A stretch of DNA of 64,000 nt from Ischnura elegans (Eukaryota; Arthropoda; Insecta; Odonata; Coenagrionidae), in assembly GCF_921293095.1 (NCBI RefSeq), contig NC_060259.1, positions 7,626,001 through 7,690,000 of the forward strand, in the 5' to 3' direction. Position 1 is the stretch's first letter; the number at the start of each line of letters is the position of its first letter. Both the position numbers and the translations under genes were made by a program. Shown here piece by piece: positions 32,870-44,874 of this stretch. Under the pieces are notes generated by a model. The model was not told the origin of the DNA. It worked only from the letters and a program-made list of their open reading frames with translations, and did not search any database.

Positions 32870-34615
32870 GCGAAGACACCCGAGCGTTGCCGAGGCCAGG
32901 CGTGACGTCATAGGTGCCTAAACAACCGTAGGGAGTAGGGAAATACGCTGAGCGCATGGTGTAAAATTTGTTTTGAGGGAGTATTTAGCCGCTCATCGTC
33001 ATTTTATTTTGTTCTGTTATTCTTGGGCAAGTTTTCCTATTGCTATTGTGCCTAGATTATTTCTTGGGATATTAATAATGCGGCATCGGGATGATGAAGT
33101 ACAAGCGTTTCACTTCGTTTGTTTTGGTTATCAGAAAAATGGATGATAACGTTGCCACTCGTTCGAATAGTACACCTGAAATTCATCTACGTCTACATAA
33201 TACCCCGAAAGCCGCCTAAAAGGCGTGTGGCATGGGGTGTTAGGACACCAAAAATTGATGCCACGACCCTCATGGAATTTGTTGAGACAAATTATTGCTA
33301 TACGTCGGCGGCAAATCGAGTTGTAAAGGAAACTTGTAATACTGGAGGATAACGATCGTAAGCTGTGCTGTTGACATTAGAGTAAGCTGTGCTGTTGAAT
33401 TTGGCAACGCCGGATTAACGGAGAAGGTAGTCCTATCCGTCCTACGGTACGAATTCACAGCAAAACAGTCTGCACACAATCCACATGTGAGATCGCGAAT
33501 CGGTTCCGCTGCCAACACACACAAACAAGCTACAACCTATTTCAATAATATAGGTAAATCCATAAACAATATTCTAGCATATACCATAAAAATATAGTGG
33601 GGAATAGGCAAATACTCTTATCAAAAACTGGATGTCACTATCACATTCTTATATTCATCACGTACAACTTACAATAACAGAACTCGTTATGATGAATACA
33701 ACTATTTATTCACTGATTTAAACCCTTAAATCAGCCCACACAAGTGACATTTCTCACTACTATTCGTTGAAATAATGGAATAACAAACTTCACACACAGT
33801 CTTTATTTCAATAGCGTGATCGTGAAATGTCGTATCTACGGTGAACAACGGAGATTAGCACGCCACTGACAATTTTTACACTACTGTTAGATATTTATCG
33901 ATAGCGTAATAGCACTTTTTACAATTCAATCACGATGGAACACTGATAACTCTTGGCCGATATTTTTCAACCTTGTCAAACTTTGTGCATTACAACCACT
34001 GGCACTGTGATTATTAGCAGTAGCTTGACGGGAGATGTCACGTTGAAAATAACACTATTTTGGCACAAAAATGTTCCAAGATGTCTCCAATCAGCGAGCA
34101 AAAGTTGCATTGACTGGAATTCACCCCATAATACAAGCACAGACAGTCCTAAACCACGAATTCTCCGGTACCTACGAATAAACGGATGAAGTTATTGTAT
34201 ATAAAAGCTAAGCGGACATCAGTAAACATCAAAATCGTTCTAATTACATACTTAAATGAATGATATGCCGTCGATAACATCAACTTACAATTAACGTATC
34301 CCCCTTCCAATGGCCGTGGCTCAGACTCCTACAACGATGTTATTTAGGTATTATCAAATTTTTGGTTTAACTGCTCCAGTTTTATATTTTATGCCCTTAC
34401 TCAGATATTAATATTATAAATAGTGCAAAATACGAGGGCTTCCAAGCCTCTATCGTCGGATATTTATCTTTAAATATAAAATAATCAACACGTCTAACAA
34501 ACGAAGCTCTCACAACTGCTGGCAACTATTACAAACAATCACAACAATAGCTTCGCGTGATGTTTAGGCACCTTTGACGTCATCGAGGCTTCGTCGGCAG
34601 TGGCATGGGGGGTGA
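32870..34615. mobile_element. TIR element carrying TGACGTCA palindromes in both ends
   Basis: TGACGTCATAGGTGCCTAAA at 32903 and its inverted counterpart at 34561-34582 (one mismatch over 22 bp) lie about 1.65 kb apart. Weaker inverted similarity continues outward (GTTGCCGAGGCC against TGCCGACGAAGCC). The outer limits are uncertain and no target duplication was found. The interior shows no transposase. A stretch at 33196-33250 (TACCCCGAAAGCCGCC...) resembles a repeat shared by many insect retroelements. TGACGTCA is the CREB/ATF site, so copies could carry regulatory potential. Confidence 0.55.
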
Positions 34616-35279
34616 GGGAGTTTTTCCCGCGCTTTAAAATTCGTTATATTTATCATTAAATATCTCGCGAACGAAAACTCACATTTACATGCGGTTTTCT
34701 TTGTTGTATTCAGAAAATAATTTTCTGTCCGCCTATGAAATAAAAAAAATTCATGCAAGTTCCCCATTACCAAGGAGAAGCAAGCTGAGTGAAATAGAAG
34801 AGTATATTACGCACTAAAAATAATGATGGAAAAATTACAATGTAATTCTGATTCTATTTTATCAAAATTAGCTATTAAATCAATATTTGTCTGTATAAAA
34901 CTGAAATTTTTGTTTGCTTGGGTTTTTATGGAAAACTTAAAAGAGGCTTTAACTGTATGGGTGATACAATAAAATGAAGCTCTATCATCCGAAAATCTTC
35001 ATTGGGAATCCAGAAGAACTCATCGTTTCCCAAGAAATGAAGCGGAATAGTAGTTCGAACATTACCACATGACATAAAATTGATTTGAGTTCTTCGTATA
35101 CCACCAATAAATAATTTCAGATTCAATTATTAGTGATCATGAGTGATAAATCTAGCAAAGCAAAGATATTAGGACCAAGGAACATACTTCACTATATTAA
35201 TATGCAGCAATAGTTTCATTTGGAATTATGAACCAAACTCCTCTCACATTACTATTATTTTTTAAGTATTCCACCAATT

Positions 35280-36720
35280 AAGGTAGGTTTACATGGAGTA
35301 CTTAAGAAGCATTCTGTAGCCTCCCCTCCCATCATGCACTTCCCTCTTCAATTCCCAATAAGGCCTACTCCTTTTCATTCTATCTAAAAATCCTATTCTC
35401 TTCCTTCCCCTCCCTCGTCTACCTAACATTCTACCCTCTAACACTGTTTTCAACATCACCTCGCTGCTAAGTACCGTACTTATCAGAATATGTCTCCCCT
35501 TTTTATACAGAAATTCACCGTGGTAACAGTAGAGGGTGGGAATACATTCAAATATATTTTTTTTTTCCCGAAACTGAACCCTAAAAATTAGAGGGGGACT
35601 ATACTCTGAGAAATACGGTACTCTCCCCATCCATACCTTCTGTCTCATTTTTATCTCATCTAAAAGCGACCTATCTTCACCCACCATGTCCAGCACATCA
35701 TTGTTCCTCCTCCTCTCTGTTCACTTCACCTTCTCCATTCTTCGCCACACCCACATCTCAAACGCCTCAAGTCTTCTCTCATCCTGAGTGTCCACATTTC
35801 TGAGTGTCTTCCTGAGTGTCCACATTTCTGTACTGTAAAGCGATACACTCCAGATCAGATTCTTCATTAACCTCTTCTTTAAATTCTTACATAATGATCC
35901 TCTCATTTGCTCCTTCCTGTTCATGAACACCTCCTTTGCGAACACAATTCTCTTCCTGATGTCTTTACTGCTGTATCACTTTTCCTCGAATGTCCAAATA
36001 GTTGAACTGATCTACCCACTCAACTTTTTCTCCACCTACTTTTAACTTGAGCCTCACATCCCTAATGAAAGCCTGACCAAACTGATTTTCCCCCATATGC
36101 TTATTAGCCCTCACCTCCATTCGTCTGTTTAATACCCTCAGCAACACTTTCACCATGTGCAATATTAGGTTAATAGTTCTATTATTTCTGCATTCTACAG
36201 CTTCCTTCTTCTTTTGGTTGCAGAATTAGAACTATTTTTATAAAATCTTACGACCAACATCCTCCCTCATTGATCCTGCAAACTAATTCAAAAAACTTTT
36301 TGTAACCATCCTTCCCAAGTTTCTTTACAAGCTCACACACGACATTGTGCATGTCAACTGCTTTCCTAGCCTTCATATCCTCAAGGGCACTCACAATTTC
36401 TGCATCTACCATTCCCGACCCCACATTTTTCTCCTCCACTGCACTTTCATCCTCTAGATTCAATCTATCCAGCCTATTCCTTCAGTCATACAGATTCCTA
36501 CCATCTCCTCTGCACCTTGTCTAACTCTGTTAGCATCCTTCCATCTTTAGCCTTCATATTTGACATGGCTTTCTTGCCCTCTTTTGCCACCTGATGGCAA
36601 CTTAGCCTTGGTGTACAACGCACCTACCTCTCCTTCCTTTTTGAAACTTTTCTATTTCCTCTCACTGTCTTTTCCACCTTACCCCCTAGTTTCACACCAT
36701 AATTGGTAATTTATTTGCCT
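35280..36720 (-). pseudogene. RTE-like LINE ORF2 remnant
   Basis: On the minus strand, in order: VSALEDMKARKAVDMHNVVCELVKK (36463-36248, spaced here across the track as VSALEDMKARKAVD then CELVKKLGK), the RT fingers region; RILNRRMEVRANKHMGENQFG equivalents at 36162-35965, then directly VGGEKVEWVDQFNYL, so the catalytic palm (YADD) is deleted; SVSLYSTEMWTLRK and EAFEMWVWRRM (35945-35721); and the C-terminal GRRGRGRKRIGFLDRMK (about 35420). Several frameshifts. A MITE is inserted at 35520-35620. Confidence 0.75.
35520..35620 (-). mobile_element. MITE fragment inside the RTE remnant
   Basis: Reads on the minus strand TACCGTATTTCTCAGAGTAT then AGTCCCCCTCTAATTTTTAG, the same as one end of the element at 61066-61226 (TACCGTATTTCTCCGAATAT). 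It interrupts the LINE reading frame between KVWMGR and the downstream KKGRHIL. The far end is truncated. Confidence 0.65.
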
Positions 36721-36807
36721 ATACAGTAAACTCTCATTATTACGAGGTTCACGGGAGAGAAAAACAGAAGTATGGTAATAACTAACTTCATAGTAGTGTT
36801 TCTTTTA

Positions 36808-38896
36808 AGGCCGCTTTACACGGTGAATTTTCATTCAAATGATCTTGCGAATGACCATCATTCACCGCGTGTAATGGAAATTTCCTGCATTTGAATGATC
36901 ATTTGAACGAAATTTCAAGCATGTTCTAATTTGCGTGAATGATTTCCGTGAATGATATGAGCGCACGGCGTCCATCTTGTCATTGGCACCACCTCAGAAT
37001 TTTAAGATCATAAATGAAAATTTTGGAAGCATAGTGACCCATGCAATAGTTCAAATAATTAATATGAACTTTGAGTGAACATAAATTCACAAACATCAAT
37101 TGTATAAAGTGGGTAATTCGGAAATAACATACAGGATATTAAATGAATAAAAACGTTGTTTTCCTCCTCGATTGTGTCTATATTTTGCTTAATTTTAAAA
37201 TTATTAAACTATATTTCATGATTTGAGCACTAAATTTTAGGGTGAGAGTCCCAATTAATGACAAAATCTCTGTTTATTCTGTGAACACAGAAGAACGAAA
37301 ACGAGCCATTACGTTATCTTGGCTCACCTATGAAATCATAATATTACCTATCTCTCATCATTCAAGGAACATACCCGAATGAAATTTTGAGCATGTCCTA
37401 ATTTGCTTGAATGATTCCGCGAATGATATGAGTGCATGGCGTCCATCTTGCCATTGGCACCACCTCGGAATTTTAAGATCATATATAAAAACTTTGGAAG
37501 CATAGTAACCCATGCGATAGCTCAAATGATTAATATTTACTTTGAAAAAAAAGTAAATTCACAAATATCAATTCTCTAAATAGGGTAATTCGGAAAAAAC
37601 ATTTACCGCATTTTTAATAAATATTGTTTTTCTCTTCAATTGCATCTATATTTTGTTTAATTTACAATTATGAAACTATATTTAATGATATGAATGCTAA
37701 AGTTTGGGGTGTGACTCTGAATCAATGACAAAATCTCTGTTTATTCGGTGAACACATTCCAATGAAAACAAGCCATGACATCACATTGGGCCACTTAGGG
37801 AGTCACAATCTCACAGGGTTGCCTACAAGTCAAGGGGCAAACCCCATAAGCAAGCCCATGAATGTCAAAGTCCACTTTCTTCCCTTGCATTGACATCTAA
37901 AGAATAGTGAATTCCCTGTGGTGAATAATTTAGGTACTCATAAAGCCTTTAACTTTAATTGCGAGCAATATCCTACAAGATATCTTGAGAGCATTCGTAG
38001 CCTTGTGGTAATGGGGAACTAGGAACAATGAGATAACACGGAGCCAACTTAATGGTAGAAAGAATGAGGATGCTGAAGTGCACTCCTTCAAAAATAGAGC
38101 AGATCCCTTCCTTTTTTCTCTTCCCGGTACCTTTCTTCTCTCACTCAGAAATGACCTTTGCTCAACTGCATTGTGAAGACTGTGCACCCGACGGGACCCC
38201 AAACATAAAAACTCATTGTTGACCGGCCTTCACCCTTATGGAGCCTTTGCTCTCAGCTTATAGTGTTTTTTTTATTGGAGCTGGATGCTGGGGCATCAAT
38301 ACAGGACTCGTTTCCATAAGGTAGGATTTTTCTGATCGAGATACAAGGTGCAGTTCTGCCCCAAATTATTTTTTCACTTACTTTGTAATTTACTGAATTG
38401 GAAGGGAAAAGACTTCAGGTAACCATTTGAAGAGTAAGTTTCCTTATGATCATGTTCTAGAGCGTACTATCTTGAAGCATAATCATGGTTGCACTGCAGC
38501 GAAAATAACTTATTCCTTCGTTACGGGATCACAAAATGCACGATTTAATAAAGTGGTTTTCCGCAATCAATTCGTACCGTTCTAATTCCACTCATTACTT
38601 ACTACGTCATAACCCACAGAAAGTCAAAGCAATACAAAAGTATATTGAAGCGCACATGTAAACGAAGCATTCTGTCTGCGACTTCCAAAACAAATCATGT
38701 GATCAGAAATGGTCGGAAATATTGTTAGAATCGAAATACAGTATGCATAGTCGCATCAGTGTGCATCATTGCTGTGCAGAAAATTTGCCGAAATCTTTCA
38801 CCGAAAGCATTCACCGTGTAAAGCAGCACCAGGGAATGAATTCCAAAGATCATTCGAAAGTTTATTCGAATGAAAATTCACCGTGTAAAGCGGCCT
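36808..38896. mobile_element. PIF/Harbinger-like element, 2089 bp
   Basis: Terminal inverted repeat AGGCCGCTTTACACGGTGAA at both ends, about 30 bp nearly perfect, flanked on both sides by TTA, the three-base target duplication typical of PIF/Harbinger. It contains two diverged tandem copies of about 476 bp (GCATGTTCTAATTTGCGTGA near 36919 and GCATGTCCTAATTTGCTTGA near 37395). No transposase is visible, so it is non-autonomous. Confidence 0.7.
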
Positions 38897-39017
38897 TTAG
38901 AAATCATCGAAAAAAACACCATTCCAACAAAATTCCTTCTCTCTTCAATCTCCCGTACTCATTGCCACGTTGCGCAATAGCTTCTGTCATATGCATGATA
39001 AGTGCGATTATATTATG

Positions 39018-39293
39018 TTAGATCTAAGGTTTCCACGGCGTCTCTCCATATGAGTCACAGCTTTCGGGCATTCCTCTGCATTGTGTTGTCTATAGGTGAC
39101 GACAGTTTCCCCAGCCATCCTGCTGGCGTCTTCAGGTCAGAAGTGGCGATGCATAAATTTGGCCCTCTTATACAGGCACTTGTGGGATCAGAGGTCGGTT
39201 CTGACCTGAGGATGCCAGCAGGATGGCTGGGGAAACTGTCCTCACCCATGGACAACTCAACACGGTGGAACGCCCAAAAGCCAAGACTCATAT
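39018..39293. repeat. Long foldback element with 14-bp flanking repeats
   Basis: Arms beginning CATATGAGTC on the left (39048) and ending GACTCATATG on the right are inverse copies over about 90 bases, including GACAGTTTCCCCAGCCATCC and CTGACCTGA. They surround a loop of about 60 bases. GCGATTATATTATG lies immediately on both sides (39004-39017 and 39294-39307), a 14-bp direct repeat. About 30 unpaired bases (TTAGATCTAAGGTTTCCACG...) precede the left arm. Open frames on both strands here are products of the palindrome. Confidence 0.8.
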
Positions 39294-39734
39294 GCGATTA
39301 TATTATGAACAAATACAGGAAATCCTCGATACAAGAACAAGATGCATTCCAATACCTTGTCCGTAAGTTGATAAACCTATGCAAGGTATCGAAAAGTGTT
39401 GTATCCAGCAGAATTCAACATAGCATTACAATGCGTTAACTCACAACTGTGACAAACTGATCGGCCTGCACCTGTGATGCTGCTGGAGCCGAAATAAATT
39501 TGCTGTTTGTGGTAAGAAAGAATGGGCGAAATGCTGAACAGTTCCTGACTTCACAACGGATTAATAAATACTTTGTTCAGACTATACTCAAAGTATGAGT
39601 TCCTTTATGCCACAATGCGTCGCATCGGCCAACTCCAAAGGAGCCAAATTTGAAATTTTGGGCACCCCTTAATTCTTAAAAATTGTACCTCTTAAAGTTT
39701 GTAAATCAAAGGTACATAAGAAAAGAACTTACTG

Positions 39735-40860
39735 TATGGCCTATTTACCAGTGGTAATGAGTGGGTCACCATGATTCCTCAGAATTGAAGCTTATTGCAT
39801 GACGCTGCGTGGATACTGAAGAATATCCTACTAATGAAAGAACCATAATTGTCGATCTAGGGCACAGTGCACGAGCCTTTTGCCTTGCTCTGTGTCTATG
39901 CTCTTCCACTTCCTTCCCTCCCCCATTTGTTTTATCATTTCTTCCATTATCTTCTTTATCCTACCACTGTTTACTCCCATTTAAACATTATTCCACCCTC
40001 CCTCAAGAGTCTGTGTATTTTCTATCTCCCAGATACTATTTTCCACAAGTTCTTGATATTCTCCCCTCATTCCCTTTCAGCACTTCTACATTCCATTTCC
40101 TCACCTTTCTAATTTTATTTCTAGGAAGGGGGGGATGCCAGAATATATCTTAACTATACCATGGAAACCTACCTTAAGTCGTAGAATACTTTAATAATAA
40201 CAGTAATTTAAGAGAAGTGTAGCCCTTGATTGCAAAAGAAACTATCTTATTGTTTTTTGAATCTTACGTTGCACTTCATAAGCATTAGGTTGTGATCGGA
40301 ATCCCCAACTGCCACAGGGAGGCTTTTCACGCTATTTCTAAACCTCTGTCTCACCATGATTTAGCCAATCTGATATCTCCCCATATCCCCTGGATTTTTC
40401 CATTTGTGCCTTCACCCTTTATGAGGAATGAACCATTTGATCATGATGAATAACTAGTTTCTCTTGTAAAATTTTGCTGATTTCTCTCCCTGGTTCCACA
40501 TTCCTAATCCAAATTATCCTGTTTCCCTTCCATCCTTCCCTTCCCAGAGAGGCTTTCACTTGAAGAAGCCATGGAACTCTGCATACATTCACAATAAACT
40601 TCAATGTCAAAATATGATCAATCCCTTCAATAATCCCCTGAGCTGTAAATTTTTCACAATAAAATCAACCAATCTGAATGTGGTGCACGTAAATAGCTAG
40701 AGGCTCAATGGTTGAAGCCCTAGACTTATCATCAACACGACTCTTTGCTCTTGCTTTACCCCATTTTATTCTCAAGTCTTACAATTAAAGATTAGCACTT
40801 CAGAATAGCTTCAATCTCATAACCCCTTCTCATCGATTCAACCCAAAGGTACATTTGTAG
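39735..40860. other. Intron sequence, nothing recognised
   Basis: AT-rich, with pyrimidine-rich stretches at 39900-40110 that give a long open frame by composition. No gene or clear repeat was identified. Confidence 0.4.
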
Positions 40861-41052
40861 AGGTGAGGGTAGAGCACAATGCACACTGGGCCATGGGCGA
40901 GTGAATTTTACACATGCAGGGTAAGTTTCTTTCCCTGGGCCACCTCCCACTTTGAGGACTTTGGAGTGTCCACCACAGACCTCACCCAGGATTCAGACCC
41001 ACGAGCCAAGGGTCGGGAGGTAAGCGCTCTGGGTCGCCACTAGGCTCCCCCC
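40860..41052 (-). repeat. tRNA-derived SINE beside RNF220 exon
   Basis: On the minus strand from 41052, GGGGGGAGCCTAGTGGCGAC (A-box region TAGTGGCGACCC), then GGGTCTGAATCCTGGGT as B box about 45 bases on. A body follows to lower coordinates (CAAAGTCCTCAAAGTGGGAG, CCCAGTGTGCATTG). It lies 50 bases inside the intron from the donor of the exon at 41102-41345. Confidence 0.6.
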
Positions 41053-41101
41053 AGAATATCATATCCTCCCAGAAGAGAGTATCGTAGACATGCATAATTA
41101 C

Positions 41102-41345
41102 CATGCAGATAAGACACTTAATAGCCACTGATCGTGTCTCTCCCTCCAGCTCACGGATTCTATTCTTCAGAGCCTCAACCAATGGACCCCCTGAATCCTC
41201 CTCCGGCGATGGTGTTTTCTGATGACACTCACTGGCCTCAGGAGCAGCCGCATCATCTTCTGTAGCACTTTCTTCCACTGTGTCTGCCGTGCCTAATGTA
41301 TTGTCATTTTCACTAGCACTAACACAGTTGGCAGTACCACCAGGA
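41102..41345 (-). CDS. RNF220: RNF220 orthologue, linker, coiled-coil and first RING ligands
   Basis: One base plus 81 codons, starting PGGTANCV, running through an acidic, Ser/Thr/Glu-rich linker (ESATEDDAAAPEASE, TPSPEEDSGGP) to VEALKNRIRELEGE and ending IKCLICM. EALK.R.RELE is the short coiled coil just before the RING in RNF220. CLIC supplies the first two zinc ligands. Acceptor TTTTATCTCCAG. Donor GTAATT, phase 0. The single leading T completes an AG|T Ser codon with the exon at 58236, so the two can join directly across about 16.9 kb. The linker sequence itself is not conserved as far as I can recall. Confidence 0.93.
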
Positions 41346-42235
41346 CTGGAGATAAAAGAAGAATATGATTATTGTACAAAGAGAGACACAAAGTTGGCAT
41401 GCTCACTCTCATGTGTGAATCTATGGTAAATTACACCTCCGTCTGAGCATGTTTCTGCCCATCAAAGTCTCATAGGCCCACCATACAATGCCTAGAAATG
41501 GATAACAGAGCAGGAGCCCTGCCCACCTCTAAATCTAGTGAAAACATTAATTGCATATATGATGGATACATTTCAGTATTTGGTTTTGTGGTACCAATTT
41601 TATACTAAAAAGATTCTAGAGATCAATGCTGATTTAAAATCTTCAGTACGCAAAGGGTGTTTAAAGGTCAAATGAATACATACTAACACACTTTGTTTTC
41701 TTTTACAATTGAACTTACCCAAAATATTCATTTATGATAGTTTATAATCCTCCTAACAATACTCTCTAGAAAAGATATTATCGTATCTTTGGTTTACTAG
41801 ACAAGGATAAATGGGGTACAGAGACAGCTATTAGGCAAGGCAGAATATTTATGAGGAAAAGAACTAAAGAATTGAACTGGAAAGCAATGGAAAATCACTT
41901 TAACCACAAATCAAATCAATAATGATCTCAGTAGGACAGAACAGTAAGTTAGTAGGAATGATTACGGTCAACTATTTTGCAGTAAATCTCTCCCTAGACA
42001 ATTATCAATAGTGGCAATGTGCAAAATGAGGGCTACATAACCCTGACCCTATGTCATCTCGCATTGACATAAGCGGTGATCGATAAATCTTGAATCACCA
42101 TTCAACTAACTGCTGAACAGTGACATTTGTTCAACCAGACTTAATAATGAGTAAGGTAAAGGGAAAAATCAAATTTTATCCTCAGAGTACTACTGGAAGG
42201 CCATACCAGATACATTCATAGAAGCCCTTGTGTTT
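41346..42235. other. Intron sequence, nothing recognised
   Basis: AT-rich intron between the exon and a mariner pseudogene. No repeat or gene was identified. Confidence 0.4.
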
Positions 42236-42684
42236 TTCTTATCCATGTTAAAACTGACTGAGTTGATTTTTGTTCCAGATGCCATGAAAAAGATCAGCAG
42301 TATCCCATTACAATCCTAAAACTCGGTCACCATGACTTAGCCAGCAGAAGGAGTTTGCTTGAACTTCTTTCAGACTGGTGACCCATGCTGGTGCCACTGC
42401 TTGGATTTTTCCTCTGTTACTGGGATGGTATGAAACACTAACATTTCCTCTCCAATGACAATGGAGTTCAACAATCTTCCTCATCATCTGGACACTTTTG
42501 CGGAGACTGGCGAGCAGAGTCAAGGCATTTCTCCAAGTGTTCTGCTCTCCGCACATGCAGTGCCCTTCAGGCTCAAAAATGGTTACACCCCAATATTTCA
42601 ATCAAAGCTCATTCAACTGTTCCATATGAACTTGCAGGAATCTGATCAACAAGTTCATGGACGGTGATCTTCCCGTTTCAAGTA

Positions 42685-44874
42685 CAGTGGAAGCCCCTTA
42701 TAACGACAGCTGTTGGGAACAGAGAAATCTGTCGCTATAGTGAGTTGTCGTTGTTACCGAATGCAATTACATCGTCACAAAAAAATCACTCATCAGGCGT
42801 CACCACAGCTGTTTCTGCCGAGAGGCGAAAATTGCAGCATGATAGCCGTTTTAAATCATTATTTTGAACATTTAATTCACTAATGATCATATTCACTTGC
42901 AATCTATGATCAAATCATATGTAATTATGCAGGATGCTATATGCCGAGGCATTAAGAAGTCGATTTTAAAAGTGCCAGCTTCAGACTCACTCGTTACTGA
43001 ACTGTGCATTATGAGCTGTTATTATCCTTATTACTTGGATGCTCCAAATATACATGACATAACTACCAGTTATGGCGGTGCATCAGACTATTAAATGCTA
43101 AAACTTCGGAATCTGTTCAAAAATTCATACCTTCTATCTTTCCGAGTAGTAATGAAAATGATGGGTGGCTGCTGCAATTGGGTGACGAAAGGAGCGTGAT
43201 AAAATTTTAGGGTTCCACACGAGCATTGCAATTCTATCTTATTCAGGTTAACGGCGGAATGAAGGTGGAAGTAATCTTCTTATGCTTCAAGTCTGCCTGT
43301 ATGAATGGTTTACTATCGTGTTTCAAAACAGCCGACTCAAATGCTATCGGAATCATGAAACCGAACAGCAATACGGCATCTAAAAGCATATTAGTCATAT
43401 CAATTATCTTCGGTGGAAAGGGTGAAAAACTGTTTCAAATAAATAGAAGGACAAATTATAAATGAAGTCCACTCTTTGTCTGTCTGTTAGCAATATTTAT
43501 GTTTCGTAGAGATTCACGCAATCAGACGCAATATCAGCGGACGTAGAGACCTCTAGCGGCAGTAGCGCACACGTTTTGATAGGAATGCTGACTGGAACTG
43601 AAGAACGCTCGTAGTGTTAGGCGGCAATAACACAATTTTAACGTTTCTTAGTTCTATTGGTGGGTGGGCTGGGCAATTGTCAATGAATAATAGTACTTTT
43701 TTATTCCTTCCACCAATCCTGGCATCAAACGCTCGTAACCACTGCGTGAAGACAGCAGCCGTCATCCAAACATTTTAATTTGCTTCGTAAGTGCAAGGGA
43801 GAGTATTAACTCCCTTAAAACATCGGGGATGGGCGGATTTCCCCACCACGAACGGTTTTAACTTATCTGAACCATCCATATTGGCGCATAAAAGAACAGT
43901 TACGCGGTCTTTACTTTTCTTCCCTCCTTTGCAGGGGTCCGTTCGAGTGGCGAGAGTTTTGTACGGGAGAAGGTTAAAATATATGCCCGTCTCATCCGCG
44001 TTGTAAATATCGCAGGGGCTTTAATTGTCCAAATAGTCTTTAAGGACCGGAGCCCAGCCTTCCACAGCATTAACGTCAACACTTGATGATTCACCGGATT
44101 GTTTGTGAAGGGATATCCCCTTCCTATTTTTAAATCGTGCAAACCATCCATCCGAGCACTTAAAATTGTCTTCACCAAGCCTCTCACACAAATACTCAGC
44201 TTTAGCCTTCATCATTGGGCCGGTGATAGGAATCCCTGCGGCTCTTTGCTGGCAAAACCACGTGAAAAGAGCAGTTTCTAGCTGCGGATGCTCTCCGGGC
44301 CGCAGGTGTTTTTGAGTGCTTGGACGCCCTTCTTTAAGCACTCTCGAACGAATTTGTTCTTTTTTCATTAAAATAGTGAACAATGTCGATGTATTAATTC
44401 CAAATCGCCTCGCTATTTCACTCTTTGAACACTCTCCACTTTCACGATCTGCAATAATTCTCATTTTGGTTTTTAAATCCAAGGACTTGCGTTTACCAGC
44501 CATGGTGCCAGCAGACGGGCGGAATAATTTTTAACCTCACTGCGGAGGCGCGGGAGGGAGATGACAAAAGAGCAATGAAATGTGTACTCGAGAAATTTAT
44601 TAAGGAAAGAAGAATAGGAGAATACGGAACATGTAGACGTCGACGTTGGCGGAAAAAATGCCGTTTTAAAAGCATTGAATTCCAGAGATGAGGCACGTGG
44701 TCAAAAAGTCAACCTGTCGTAATTACGAATGGCGCAAGAGAGGAATCGAGCCATTATCGCTAATACGAATTTATTTTACATTTAAATTATAGGGTTTAAA
44801 ATGGTTCCTTGGGTAGCTGTCGCTAATTCGAGCTTGTCGCTATATCCCGTACTCGTTATAAGGGGCTTCCACTG
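42685..44874 (-). mobile_element. Tigger/pogo element, 2190 bp
   Basis: Terminal repeats CAGTGGAAGCCCCTTATAAC (left) and the same inverted at the right end, flanked by TA. It carries a transposase pseudogene (44503-43553) that is nearly complete, making this the best preserved DNA transposon here. It inserted into a mariner pseudogene, so it is younger than that. Confidence 0.88.
43553..44503 (-). pseudogene. Tigger transposase, two in-frame stops
   Basis: Starts MAGKRKSLDLKTKMRIIADR with SKSEIARRFGINTSTLFTIL, the psq-type HTH. The CENP-B-type DNA-binding domain follows (LETALFTWFCQQRAAGIPIT, CSDGWFARFKNRKGI). After YLDN a stop (44021-44023) interrupts, but the same frame continues with CDIYNADETGIYFNLLP (first catalytic D), KKSKDRVTVLLCANMDGS, a second stop, then KKVLLFIDNCPAHP (second D) and IVLLPPNTTSVLQ. 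The third acidic residue should follow but the end is scrambled (about 43590). Only two substitutions and a 3' change separate it from an intact gene. Confidence 0.85.

Larger units (their letters stand above)
36724..39734. mobile_element. Possible pogo-type element with nested insertions
   Basis: TA then CAGTAAACTCTCATTATTAC at 36724, and ACTTACTG then TA at 39734 (inverted: CAGTAAGTTCTTTTCTTATG). Only the first few bases match well. If real, it contains the TTA-flanked element at 36808-38896 and the foldback at 39018-39293. Without them it would be under 700 bp. Confidence 0.35.

Noticed and set aside
39002..39439. 145-codon open frame and its antisense partner encoding similar peptides (SFPSHPAG)
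   Set aside because: Both arise from the two arms of the foldback at 39018-39293.
39809..40153. 114-codon open frame rich in Ser/Phe/Pro/Leu
   Set aside because: Comes from a pyrimidine-rich tract; two overlapping frames are open for the same reason.
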